This document shows positions 32,882-39,386 of a stretch of DNA of 39,386 nucleotides, one piece after another. This DNA comes from Streptococcus danieliae (GTDB lineage: Bacteria > Bacillota > Bacilli > Lactobacillales > Streptococcaceae): NCBI RefSeq assembly GCF_013415245.1, contig NZ_JACBXX010000104.1, positions 1 through 39,386 of the forward strand, read 5' to 3'. Both the position numbers and the translations under genes were made by a program. The notes under the pieces were generated by a model. That model was not told where the DNA came from and searched no databases. It saw only the letters and a list, made by a program, of their open reading frames with translations. Position 1 is the first letter of the stretch, and each line of letters opens with the position of its first letter.

Positions 32882-34450
32882 TTATTTTTTCTTCCGTTTT
32901 TTCTTAGCTTTTTTCAGCTGTTTGTTCATGCGGTTCATGGCTTGTTTGGTTGCAAATTGGCCTAGTTTGCCTTTGAGGCCGCCTCCGAAGAGTTGGCTCA
33001 TATCCAAATCGCCACCAAGAGCTGAGAGATCTGGCATGCCATTGGCTCCCATCATGCCTTCCAAGGCGGACATGTCCATACCGTTCATGTTCGGCATATT
33101 TTTAGGAAGCTGGTTGGGGTTCATGCCCATTTGTTTCATCATTTTATTCATATCGCCGGACATAACCCCTTGCATCATTTGTTTGGCTTGGTTAAAGTCC
33201 TTGATGAATTTGTTGACTTCGACAAAGCTATTCCCTGAACCGGCAGCAATCCGGCGGCGGCGGGCAGGGTTTAGTAGGTCTGGATTTTCCCGTTCGGCGG
33301 GGGTCATGGAGTAGATGATAGCTTTACGGCGGGCCACTTCTTTTTCATCGACCTTGAGATTTTTGAGGGCGGGGTTGCTGGCCATGCCTGGAATCATCTT
33401 CAGCAAATCTTCCATTGGTCCCATATTTTGGACTTGGTCTAGTTGATCAAGGAAATCATTGAAGTCAAAGGTGTTTTCCCGCATTTTTTCAGCGATTTCC
33501 AGGCTCTTTTGCTGATCGTATTCCTGAGAAGCTTTTTCAATCAGCGTTAACAAGTCTCCCATACCGAGAATCCGGCTGGCCATGCGGTCTGGGTAGAAGG
33601 CTTCAATGTCGGTAATCTTTTCACCTGTACCGGTAAATTTAATTGGTTTTCCAGTGATTTGACGAACAGATAGAGCTGCTCCCCCACGGGTGTCCCCATC
33701 CATTTTGGTCAGGATCACCCCGGTTACTTCCAACTGCTCGTTAAATTCACGGGCAATATTGGCTGCTTCTTGACCAATCATGGCATCAACAACCAAGAGA
33801 ATCTCATTTGGTTGGGCAAAGTCCTTGATGTCTTTCAACTCCTGCATGAGCAGTTGGTCAATCTGCAAGCGTCCCGCTGTATCAATCAGAACGTAGTCAT
33901 TTTTCTGTTCCCGTGCTTGCTCCAAACCAGCTTTGACAATATCTAGGGCTGGTACTTCTGTCCCCATGGCAAAAACAGGGACATCAATTTGCTGGCCAAG
34001 CGTTTTCAATTGATCAATCGCAGCTGGTCGGTAAATATCTGCCGCAATCAGCAAGGGACGGGCATTTTCTTCCTTCTTTAACTTATTGGCCAGTTTCCCA
34101 GCAAAGGTCGTTTTACCGGCCCCCTGAAGACCAGCCATCATGATAATGGTTGGAATCTTAGGTGATTTTTCAAGCTCAGCTCGATCTGATCCTAAGAGGC
34201 TGGTTAGCTCTTCGTTGACAATTTTAATCACCTGTTGGGCTGGATTGAGAGTGTCAATGACCTCTTGTCCCAAAGCCCGTTCCCGGATTTGTTTAATAAA
34301 GTCTTTAACAACAGGCAGGGCCACGTCAGCCTCTAAGAGGGCCATCCGAATTTCTTTGGTTGCTTCCTGAATATCTTTTTCATCAATCTTGCCTTTTTTC
34401 CGTAAGTTTTTAAATACGGACTGCAGGCGATCAGTTAAACTTTCAAACAT
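32882..34450 (-). CDS. ffh: Signal recognition particle protein Ffh (SRP54)
   Basis: GTPase that binds 4.5S/scRNA and signal sequences of nascent membrane proteins. The 522-residue protein has the N domain (1-90), P-loop GLQGAGKTT (107-115), DTAGRLQ near 190, TKMDGDTRGGAALS (SRP G4 and insertion), and a Met-rich M domain (about 330-490, with MTPAERENPDLLNPARRRRIAAGSG for RNA binding). The tail is strongly basic (KKAKKKRKKK). It is nine bases downstream of ylxM and co-transcribed with it, as is usual in Firmicutes. Confidence 0.98.
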   Translation of the reverse strand: MFESLTDRLQSVFKNLRKKGKIDEKDIQEATKEIRMALLEADVALPVVKDFIKQIRERALGQEVIDTLNPAQQVIKIVNEELTSLLGSDRAELEKSPKIPTIIMMAGLQGAGKTTFAGKLANKLKKEENARPLLIAADIYRPAAIDQLKTLGQQIDVPVFAMGTEVPALDIVKAGLEQAREQKNDYVLIDTAGRLQIDQLLMQELKDIKDFAQPNEILLVVDAMIGQEAANIAREFNEQLEVTGVILTKMDGDTRGGAALSVRQITGKPIKFTGTGEKITDIEAFYPDRMASRILGMGDLLTLIEKASQEYDQQKSLEIAEKMRENTFDFNDFLDQLDQVQNMGPMEDLLKMIPGMASNPALKNLKVDEKEVARRKAIIYSMTPAERENPDLLNPARRRRIAAGSGNSFVEVNKFIKDFNQAKQMMQGVMSGDMNKMMKQMGMNPNQLPKNMPNMNGMDMSALEGMMGANGMPDLSALGGDLDMSQLFGGGLKGKLGQFATKQAMNRMNKQLKKAKKKRKKK

Positions 34451-34459
34451 ATTTCATCC

Positions 34460-34792
34460 TCACTCTCGGTTATCAATACTGGTTAAAATGTCAATTTTTT
34501 CCTTGAGAAAAGTGTCCTCTGGGTAGGCGGTTTGGATTTCCTCCAAAATCTGGCTGCGAACAATGTAGTCCGAGTACATATGCAGCTTGCGCTCATAGTC
34601 CTCCAAAATTCGCTCAGTCCGCTTAATATTGTCATAAACAGCCTGACGACTGACCTGGTATTCTTCCGCAATTTCCGCCAAGGAATAATCGTCCGCATAA
34701 TATAGCTCAATGTAGTTCATCTGCTTATCCGTTAATAAAGCAGCATAAAACTCAAACAAAGCGTTCATGCGATTGGTTTTTTCAATTTCCAT
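34460..34792 (-). CDS. ylxM: Helix-turn-helix SRP-associated protein YlxM
   Basis: A 110-residue protein of the UPF0122/YlxM family: [38 protein letters not shown] forms a sigma-70 region-4-like HTH. In streptococci the protein has been reported to modulate SRP activity. The ATG at 34792 overlaps a compact promoter: a TATAAT (34807-34802) would start the mRNA around 34795, only a few bases before the ATG, so the GGAAG just upstream may not be transcribed. Directly followed by ffh. Confidence 0.92.
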   Translation of the reverse strand: MEIEKTNRMNALFEFYAALLTDKQMNYIELYYADDYSLAEIAEEYQVSRQAVYDNIKRTERILEDYERKLHMYSDYIVRSQILEEIQTAYPEDTFLKEKIDILTSIDNRE

Positions 34793-34801
34793 AGTGCTTC
34801 C

Positions 34802-34807
34802 ATTATA
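34802..34807 (-). promoter_or_regulatory. ylxM-ffh -10 box
   Basis: TATAAT on the minus strand immediately downstream of the GntR-gene terminator and about 10 bases before the ylxM ATG; no good -35. Confidence 0.55.
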
Positions 34808-34820
34808 TCAAAATACGAAA

Positions 34821-34848
34821 GAAACCGCCTACTTTTCGAGGCGATTTC
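34821..34848 (-). terminator. Terminator after the GntR regulator
   Basis: GAAATCGCCT and AGGCGGTTTC (minus strand) pair with one G-T pair around an eight-base loop, followed by TTTCG; it lies just past the regulator's stop. Confidence 0.8.
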
Positions 34849-34849
34849 C

Positions 34850-35545
34850 TTAGTTTTCAAAATAAAATTCAAAGCGATCGGCTGCATATTGGCTTTTAAC
34901 GTACTCAAAGGCTTGCCCATCTTCCAGGTAGGACAATTGTGTGAGCGCCAATACTGCCTGCCCCTTGGGAAGCTTGAGGTAGTGGGCAATGGGATCCGCC
35001 ACCAGCTTGGCACTGATGGTCTGGCTCGATTTGCCAATACGGTAGCCCTTTTCTTCCAGACTTTGGAAAAAATGGCTGGTAACCTGCTCTTTAGGCAGGT
35101 CTTTGATAAATTTCTCTGGGATAGAAGCAATCTCATACACAACGGGGAGGTCATCGGCATACCGGACCCGTTCCATGCGAATGATATTGTCTTCTCTGGT
35201 AATCCCCAAGCAGTCCACTTCTTGCTGGCTGGGCAGGGTTCGCCGATAGGAAATCAGCTGACTGGACGGTACCTTTCCTTGCGATTGAATAATCTCTGTA
35301 AAAGAGGTTGTTCCCCTCATTTTTTCTTGCACACGGGTCGAAGCAATAAAGGTTCCGCTCCCAACGCGACGCTCCAGCACCCCTTCTTCAACTAAAAGTG
35401 TAATGGCCTGGCGTAGAGTCATCCGACTTACCTGGTAGTGGGTCGCTAAATCGCGCTCGCTAGGCAGGCGTTGCCCAATCTTCCACCGTCCTTGATCGAT
35501 AGCGGTTTTAATATCATCATGTATTTCTAAGTAAGCTGGGCGCAT
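34850..35545 (-). CDS. GntR/HutC-family transcriptional regulator with UTRA domain
   Basis: A 231-residue repressor. The N-terminal GntR winged helix (LPSERDLATHYQVSRMTLRQAITLLVEEGVLERRVGSGTFI, about 26-66) is followed by a UTRA effector domain (about 85-231). The ATG at 35545 is placed by GGGGGAGGAGCC just upstream; an in-frame ATG at 35587 lies 5' of that ribosome site. It is divergent from guaA, and the regulator sits beside guaA in pneumococcus too. UTRA members sense sugar phosphates, histidine derivatives or similar small molecules; the ligand here is unknown, and regulation of guaA is possible but unproved. Confidence 0.9.
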   Translation of the reverse strand: MRPAYLEIHDDIKTAIDQGRWKIGQRLPSERDLATHYQVSRMTLRQAITLLVEEGVLERRVGSGTFIASTRVQEKMRGTTSFTEIIQSQGKVPSSQLISYRRTLPSQQEVDCLGITREDNIIRMERVRYADDLPVVYEIASIPEKFIKDLPKEQVTSHFFQSLEEKGYRIGKSSQTISAKLVADPIAHYLKLPKGQAVLALTQLSYLEDGQAFEYVKSQYAADRFEFYFEN

Positions 35546-35613
35546 GGCTCCTCCCCCTTCCTTCTTTTTATTGTAGTAACCTAGCAAGGAAAAGTCAACT
35601 TAATGTAGCTTTC

Positions 35614-35642
35614 TTGGCAAGGACTGAGGTCTGTGATACAAT
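35614..35642 (+). promoter_or_regulatory. guaA promoter
   Basis: TTGGCA (35614-35619), 17-base spacer and TACAAT (35637-35642) with an upstream TG. The leader (about 30 bases) is too short for a purine riboswitch. Confidence 0.8.
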
Positions 35643-35680
35643 GGAAACTATAAAAAATCTAAAATTAGGAAAGGGATTAG

Positions 35681-37246
35681 ATGACTACAATCACTCCTGA
35701 CATGAAAGATGTCGAAAAAATTATCGTTCTGGATTATGGTAGCCAATACAACCAATTGATTTCCCGTCGTGTACGTGAAATGGGTGTATTCTCTGAGCTA
35801 AAAAGCCATAAACTCAGTGCCCAAGAAGTGAAAGAGATGAACCCAATCGGAATCATCCTCTCCGGTGGTCCAAACTCTGTCTATGAAGAAGGATCCTTCG
35901 ATATTGACCCAGAAATCTTTGAGTTGGGAATCCCTGTACTCGGAATTTGTTACGGAATGCAGCTGATGACCCATAAATTGGGCGGAAAAGTTGTTCCAGC
36001 CGGGGAAGCTGGAAACCGTGAATACGGTCAATCCAACCTAACCCACACACCTGACAGTTCACTCTTTGCGTCAACACCTGAGGAGCAACTGGTCTTGATG
36101 AGTCATGGAGATGCGGTTACAGAAATTCCTGAAAACTTTGTCCGTACTGGTACTTCTTTAGACTGTCCTTTTGCTGCGATTGAAAACCCTGACAAGAACC
36201 TTTATGGAATCCAGTTCCACCCAGAAGTTCGCCACTCTGTTTATGGTTTTGATCTCTTGAAAAACTTTGTCTTCAACATCTGTGGAGCCAAAGGCGATTG
36301 GACTATGAATAACTTCATTGAGATGGAGATCAAAAAAATCCGTGAAACCGTTGGCGATCGTAAGGTCCTCCTTGGTCTTTCCGGTGGAGTTGATTCCTCA
36401 GTTGTTGGTGTACTGCTGCAAAAAGCTATTGGCGACCAACTAATCTGTATCTTTGTGGATCATGGACTCCTTCGTAAAGGTGAGGCTGATCAAGTTATGG
36501 ACATGCTCGGAGGCAAATTCGGCCTTAATATCGTCAAAGCCGACGCTGCTGAACGCTTCTTGTCTAAACTAGCTGGTGTGTCGGATCCGGAACAAAAACG
36601 GAAAATCATCGGTAACGAGTTTGTTTATGTCTTCGATGACGAAGCCCGTAAATTGGACGGAGTTGATTTCCTAGCCCAAGGTACCCTCTACACAGACATC
36701 ATTGAGTCTGGAACTGATACTGCCCAAACCATCAAATCTCACCACAACGTGGGTGGTCTCCCAGAAGACCTACAATTTGAATTGATTGAACCCCTCAACA
36801 CCCTCTTCAAAGATGAAGTCCGTGCCCTCGGAACCGAACTCGGTATGCCAGACGAAGTTGTATGGCGCCAACCATTCCCAGGACCAGGACTTGCTATCCG
36901 GGTTATGGGTGAAATCACGGAAGAAAAACTCCAAACCGTCCGCGAATCCGACGCCATCCTCCGCGAAGAAATTCAAAAAGCTGGCCTCGATCGCGACGTC
37001 TGGCAATACTTCACCGTTAACACCGGCGTTCGCTCTGTCGGCGTTATGGGAGACGGACGGACCTACGACTACACCCTCGCCATCCGTGCCATCACATCCA
37101 TCGACGGCATGACTGCCGACTTCGCCCAACTACCATGGGACGTCTTGAAAAAAATCTCCGTCCGCATCGTTAACGAAGTCGACCACGTCAACCGCATCGT
37201 CTACGACATCACCAGCAAACCACCCGCAACAGTTGAGTGGGAGTAA
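35681..37246 (+). CDS. guaA: GMP synthase (glutamine-hydrolysing)
   Basis: Converts XMP to GMP with glutamine and ATP. The 521-residue protein has a class I glutamine amidotransferase domain (about 12-205) with Cys90 in GICYGMQL and His180/Glu182 in QFHPEVRH. The ATP pyrophosphatase domain follows with P-loop SGGVDSS at 234-240, then the dimerisation domain ending KPPATVEWE. The ATG at 35681 follows AGGAAAGGG. The last third uses a conspicuously C-ending codon set (CTC, ATC, CGC, GAC) unlike the first part. The 3' end (GAGTGGGAGTAA) is the kind of conserved end used by island integrases in other bacteria. Confidence 0.98.
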   Translation: MTTITPDMKDVEKIIVLDYGSQYNQLISRRVREMGVFSELKSHKLSAQEVKEMNPIGIILSGGPNSVYEEGSFDIDPEIFELGIPVLGICYGMQLMTHKLGGKVVPAGEAGNREYGQSNLTHTPDSSLFASTPEEQLVLMSHGDAVTEIPENFVRTGTSLDCPFAAIENPDKNLYGIQFHPEVRHSVYGFDLLKNFVFNICGAKGDWTMNNFIEMEIKKIRETVGDRKVLLGLSGGVDSSVVGVLLQKAIGDQLICIFVDHGLLRKGEADQVMDMLGGKFGLNIVKADAAERFLSKLAGVSDPEQKRKIIGNEFVYVFDDEARKLDGVDFLAQGTLYTDIIESGTDTAQTIKSHHNVGGLPEDLQFELIEPLNTLFKDEVRALGTELGMPDEVVWRQPFPGPGLAIRVMGEITEEKLQTVRESDAILREEIQKAGLDRDVWQYFTVNTGVRSVGVMGDGRTYDYTLAIRAITSIDGMTADFAQLPWDVLKKISVRIVNEVDHVNRIVYDITSKPPATVEWE

Positions 37247-37266
37247 ACCAGTCCTGTGGACTGGTT
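37246..37266 (+). other. Perfect hairpin right after guaA
   Basis: AACCAGTCC / GGACTGGTT with a three-base loop starting at the last base of the stop codon. It is followed by CCCCC, not T, so it is not a classical terminator; it may protect the 3' end or be an integrase-arm remnant. Confidence 0.5.
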
Positions 37267-37313
37267 CCCCCGCCTTCTAAAAGGCATTATGTCTTGCGAA
37301 AATAAATCATGGA

Positions 37314-37336
37314 AGAGACCTGCTAGGTCTCTTTTT
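37314..37336 (+). terminator. Terminator between guaA and the GNAT gene
   Basis: AGAGACC, loop TGCTA, GGTCTCT followed by TTTT. Confidence 0.85.
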
Positions 37337-37349
37337 ACTAGGAGTTTAT

Positions 37350-37889
37350 ATGAGTCGGATTGTACAGTTGCTTCCTCTAGAAGATTGGGATCAGGAGCAA
37401 TTTATCAAAGATAATCAGGAAGCTTTTAATTTCGGAGCTTTGGAAGAATTTGGACTTCGTGATCAACACTTTGAGGAAGACGGACAAATTATTTCACGCG
37501 CTACAATCGAACAAGCCATTGCAGATGGTCAAGCCTATCGAATTGTTGATGAAGCCAACACTATCCTTGGAGGTGTTGTCCTCAAAATTGAAGGTGAAAA
37601 AGGAGAATTAGATTTATTGTTTGTATCACCTGCAGCTCACAGCAAAGGCATCGGCTATGCGACCTGGTGTGAAATCGAAAAATGCCATCCAGAGGTCAAA
37701 ATATGGGAAACTATGACCCCCTATTTTGAACAACGCAATATCCACTTCTACGTCAATCGGTGCGGTTTTCGCATTGTCGAATTTTTCAACAAATTCCATA
37801 CGAATCCAAATGAGGCGGATGAAGTTTCTGAAAAAATTCAGGAGCAATTCCCAGATGGGATGTTTCGCTTTCAAAAGATAATCGAATAA
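37350..37889 (+). CDS. GNAT-family N-acetyltransferase
   Basis: A 179-residue protein with the GNAT core: GGVVLKIEGEKGELDLLFVSPAAHSKGIGYATWCEIEK contains beta-4 and the acetyl-CoA pyrophosphate loop (SKGIGYA, a variant of Q/RxxGxG/A), and NIHFYVNRCGFRIVEFF the C-terminal strand. CTAGGAG lies seven bases before the ATG. The acceptor substrate cannot be inferred. It follows the guaA terminator, so it may rely on readthrough or a weak promoter. Confidence 0.85.
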   Translation: MSRIVQLLPLEDWDQEQFIKDNQEAFNFGALEEFGLRDQHFEEDGQIISRATIEQAIADGQAYRIVDEANTILGGVVLKIEGEKGELDLLFVSPAAHSKGIGYATWCEIEKCHPEVKIWETMTPYFEQRNIHFYVNRCGFRIVEFFNKFHTNPNEADEVSEKIQEQFPDGMFRFQKIIE

Positions 37890-37919
37890 GAACTGCTTGA
37901 CCCGTGCCTGCTCCTCCTT

Positions 37920-38023
37920 ATACTCTTTGAAAATCAAAACTATTCGTTGTCAACTCGCTTTGCCGTACGTCTAGTACTGTCTGCAGCTCGTTTCCTAGAC
38001 TATTTTTGATTTTCTTTGAGTAT
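37920..38023. repeat. RUP-like miniature inverted-repeat element
   Basis: About 104 bases bounded by imperfect inverted repeats: ATACTCTTTGAAAATCAAAA on the left, and the complement of ...TTTTGATTTTCTTTGAGTAT on the right (about 17 of 20 positions agree), each starting with TA. The inner text (CTTTGCCGTACGTCTAGTACTG, CTGCAGCTCGTTTCCTAG) resembles the pneumococcal RUP element, a MITE mobilised by IS630-type transposases and inserted at TA. It carries no ORF. Confidence 0.75.
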
Positions 38024-38054
38024 TAATAGAGAATGGAGTAGGCTTTTTAAATTC

Positions 38055-38111
38055 AAAAATCCCATAGGATGCAGGGTCCTAGGGGATATCAAGGTTTGGG
38101 GAACCTTGATA
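38055..38111 (-). ncRNA. Double hairpin with U-tract, possible 3' end of a small RNA
   Basis: On the minus strand ATCAAGGTT / AACCTTGAT (38110-38088, loop CCCCA) is followed directly by ATCCCCTAGGA / TCCTATGGGAT (38087-38059, 10 of 11 pairs, loop CCCTGCA) and then TTTT (38058-38055). No minus-strand gene ends nearby, so these may be the two 3' hairpins of a small RNA whose 5' end is not identifiable, or a remnant of mobile DNA. Confidence 0.45.
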
Positions 38112-38292
38112 CCCGAGCCAAGCAAGGAAAAAGCGAGGCTGCTTCCCGAATAAGGCATGGAACTCGTCAGAGGTCGTTGCCGTCCCCTACCACAGGTCAA
38201 GCATCTCATTAACTATCAGTTTTCAAGAATTCCACACAACTTGCACAAGAACCAAAATTTACACCCACTACAGTTGACAAAGAGCCAAAATG

Positions 38293-38323
38293 AAAAGCAA
38301 CGACTTCAGTATCGTTGCTTTTT
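38293..38323. terminator. Orphan strong terminator hairpin
   Basis: AAAAGCAACGA / TCGTTGCTTTT with an eight-base loop followed by T; there is no convincing gene directly upstream on either strand. Confidence 0.7.
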
Positions 38324-39021
38324 GCTTTATAAGGGACGATTCTATCTGGTCTACATAAGTTCAACTCAATCAGAATCGCTCAAATGAATAGGCCAACCAG
38401 ATATTTTTTAACATTTATTTCTGTATCCAAATGAAAATGAGGAACTGTTTAGACTCCCCATCAGTTGATAAGTTTTTAGATGCCTGCTCGTGGTGAAACC
38501 TATCCAAACCCAATAAGGCAATCAACAGTTACAAGCAGACCGTAACTGTCCATTCTGCCAGTACTAGTCTATAGATAACTGTAGACTAGTAATAGTTGTC
38601 TTCTACAAAATTTATTTTATCAAAAGATCAGATCATCTACAACTATTTCACATCATTTATCAATCTTTATATCCAATCCCAAAAGAAGCAACTACCAAAG
38701 CTTCCAAAGGGTCCAGTCACCGTCAATGCTAACAGCAATTTGTTTTTATAAAAAAGTATAATAAACTTTATGACTATAACATTGCAAAAAATCGATAAAG
38801 CATGATTGTGTAATACAATTGTAGCACCTTGCGAAAAAATTGAAAGTCAAGGTGCTGTTTCAGTCTATCCTTTTTTAGGTATTTGGTCTCAGCTTAGACA
38901 CAAAACCATCAAAAGTTGCCTGTGAGCTAAGCCATTATAAGAGAAGAGTGATTCCATGTAAAGGTACGCTGACGCTCAAGGACTTTACACGGAATCCCCT
39001 TCTTTTAGCTTGCCAATTAGG
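38324..39021. other. Gene-poor AT-rich stretch with hairpins, likely decayed DNA
   Basis: No credible ORF in about 700 bases. Two long hairpins are visible. AGCACCTTG/CAAGGTGCT lies at 38823-38856. GATTCCATGTAAAG/CTTTACACGGAATC lies at 38950-38996, followed by CCCCTTCTTTT as in a terminator. The base composition is more AT-rich than in the housekeeping genes. Confidence 0.5.
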
Positions 39022-39130
39022 TTAAGCAGGCATCACCTTGCCAAATAAATTGGCTAATTTTTGGAAAAATGGTTGACAATCACTTTTATTATAAAACATT
39101 TTTTTATGTAATGAGTTAACAGCAAATTCT

Positions 39131-39386
39131 TTACCTTTCCTCTTCATCCTTTTCAAATGTTTTTGAAAATAATTCATCAGTATTTGCTGAAGTAAATAGA
39201 TTTTTAAAATTAGTATATCTATTTGATTGTAGGGCATTCCAGTCATCTCCTAGAGGTATTTTTTTAGATAACTCTTTCGCCTCTGATTTAAACAATATTT
39301 TTTTCTTTGAAGAATCTTCTGGAGATATAATAATATCTTTAATTTCCGCGTAATGTGTAATTTTTTTAACAGGTGTTGTCTGATAT
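39131..39386 (-). CDS. C-terminus of an unidentified protein running in from the right edge
   Basis: Read on the minus strand in from base 39385, the frame stays open for 84 codons to TAA at 39133-39131, with no ATG because the start is outside. The peptide includes VKKITHYAEIKDII, KILFKSEAKELSKKIPLGDDW, NRYTNFKNLFTSANTDELF and ends KDEEER. It reads like a real charged globular C-terminus. It is AT-rich, Lys/Ile-rich and unlike the housekeeping genes, suggesting acquired DNA. I do not recognise the family; the YTNFKNLFTSANTDELF tail recalls ends of some restriction/defence-associated proteins, but that is a guess. An overlapping frame at 39022-39246 with an ATG looks like a shadow. Confidence 0.6.
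   Translation of the reverse strand, partial: YQTTPVKKITHYAEIKDIIISPEDSSKKKILFKSEAKELSKKIPLGDDWNALQSNRYTNFKNLFTSANTDELFSKTFEKDEEER

Noticed and set aside
35648-35680. Purine riboswitch before guaA
   Set aside because: The leader after the predicted start is only about 30 bases, too short for the aptamer, and no aptamer motif is present.
38157-38387. 76-codon + strand ORF starting MELVRGRCRPLPQ
   Set aside because: It runs straight through a strong terminator hairpin (38293-38323), lacks a ribosome site and shows no domain.
39022-39246. 74-codon minus-strand ORF with ATG
   Set aside because: It overlaps, in another frame, the longer open frame that continues past the window edge. Its composition (mixed basic and hydrophobic, no ribosome site) looks like a shadow.
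37919-39386. CRISPR array or direct-repeat cluster
   Set aside because: I looked for evenly spaced direct repeats in the gene-free right end and saw none; only inverted repeats are present.
1-39386. tRNA or rRNA genes
   Set aside because: I saw no T-loop GGTTCGA-type arms with matching cloverleaf or rRNA segments in intergenic DNA; a tRNAscan run would settle it.

Overview
The window looks like chromosomal DNA of a Streptococcus. The gene orders tdk-prfA-prmC-tsaC-glyA, folA-(small ORF)-clpX-engB, rbgA-rnhB-dprA, topA-trmFO, E1a-E1b-E2-E3-lplA and ylxM-ffh are streptococcal. So are the XerS recombinase with its neighbouring single-recombinase dif site, a SigX-type competence box before dprA, and a short RUP-like inverted-repeat element. 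I cannot fix the species from this stretch. The sequence appears to span the replication terminus: nearly all genes left of about 30.7 kb are on the + strand, most genes just right of the dif_SL-like site (31833-31863) are on the - strand, and the two arms point at each other.

Layout. 1-518: 3' end of a group II intron (C-terminus of its reverse transcriptase/maturase plus ribozyme domains V and VI). 640-2209: MATE exporter and a convergent 4-oxalocrotonate tautomerase gene broken by one nonsense codon. 2320-8240: a tight cluster, tdk, prfA, prmC, tsaC, glyA, a YejK-like nucleoid protein and a lysozyme-like membrane-anchored protein. 8306-10916: folA, a 56-residue membrane peptide, clpX, engB. 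11021-12907: a self-cleaving LexA/HdiR-like repressor and convergent queG. 13125-15521: a CoA-acylating aldehyde dehydrogenase with a CcpA-like site and a foldable leader, then two VOC-fold proteins. 15888-21878: rbgA, rnhB, dprA, topA, trmFO. 22024-24793: an operon of two alpha/beta hydrolases and an ATP-grasp ligase, function not established. 24936-30677: pyruvate-dehydrogenase-type complex and lipoate ligase. 30714-31863: xerS and dif. 32111-35545 (-): LdcB-like carboxypeptidase, ffh, ylxM, GntR/UTRA regulator. 35681-37889: guaA and a GNAT-like protein. 37890-39130: no convincing gene; a RUP-like MITE, several strong hairpins and probably decayed mobile DNA. 39131-39386: the C-terminus of an AT-rich gene running in from the right edge on the - strand, with no ATG in the window.

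Functionally most of the window is housekeeping: translation termination and its methylation (prfA, prmC), tRNA modification (tsaC, queG, trmFO), one-carbon and nucleotide metabolism (glyA, folA, tdk, guaA), ribosome assembly (rbgA, engB), protein targeting (ffh, ylxM), DNA topology, uptake and resolution (topA, dprA, xerS/dif), and pyruvate and acetaldehyde metabolism around acetyl-CoA. In the dehydrogenase complex the E2 has no lipoyl domain while the E3 carries one at its N-terminus; the adjacent lplA would supply the lipoyl group.

The least explained parts are the hydrolase-hydrolase-ATP-grasp operon, the structured leaders before the aldehyde dehydrogenase and rbgA, the minus-strand double hairpin near 38.1 kb, and the truncated gene at the right edge.
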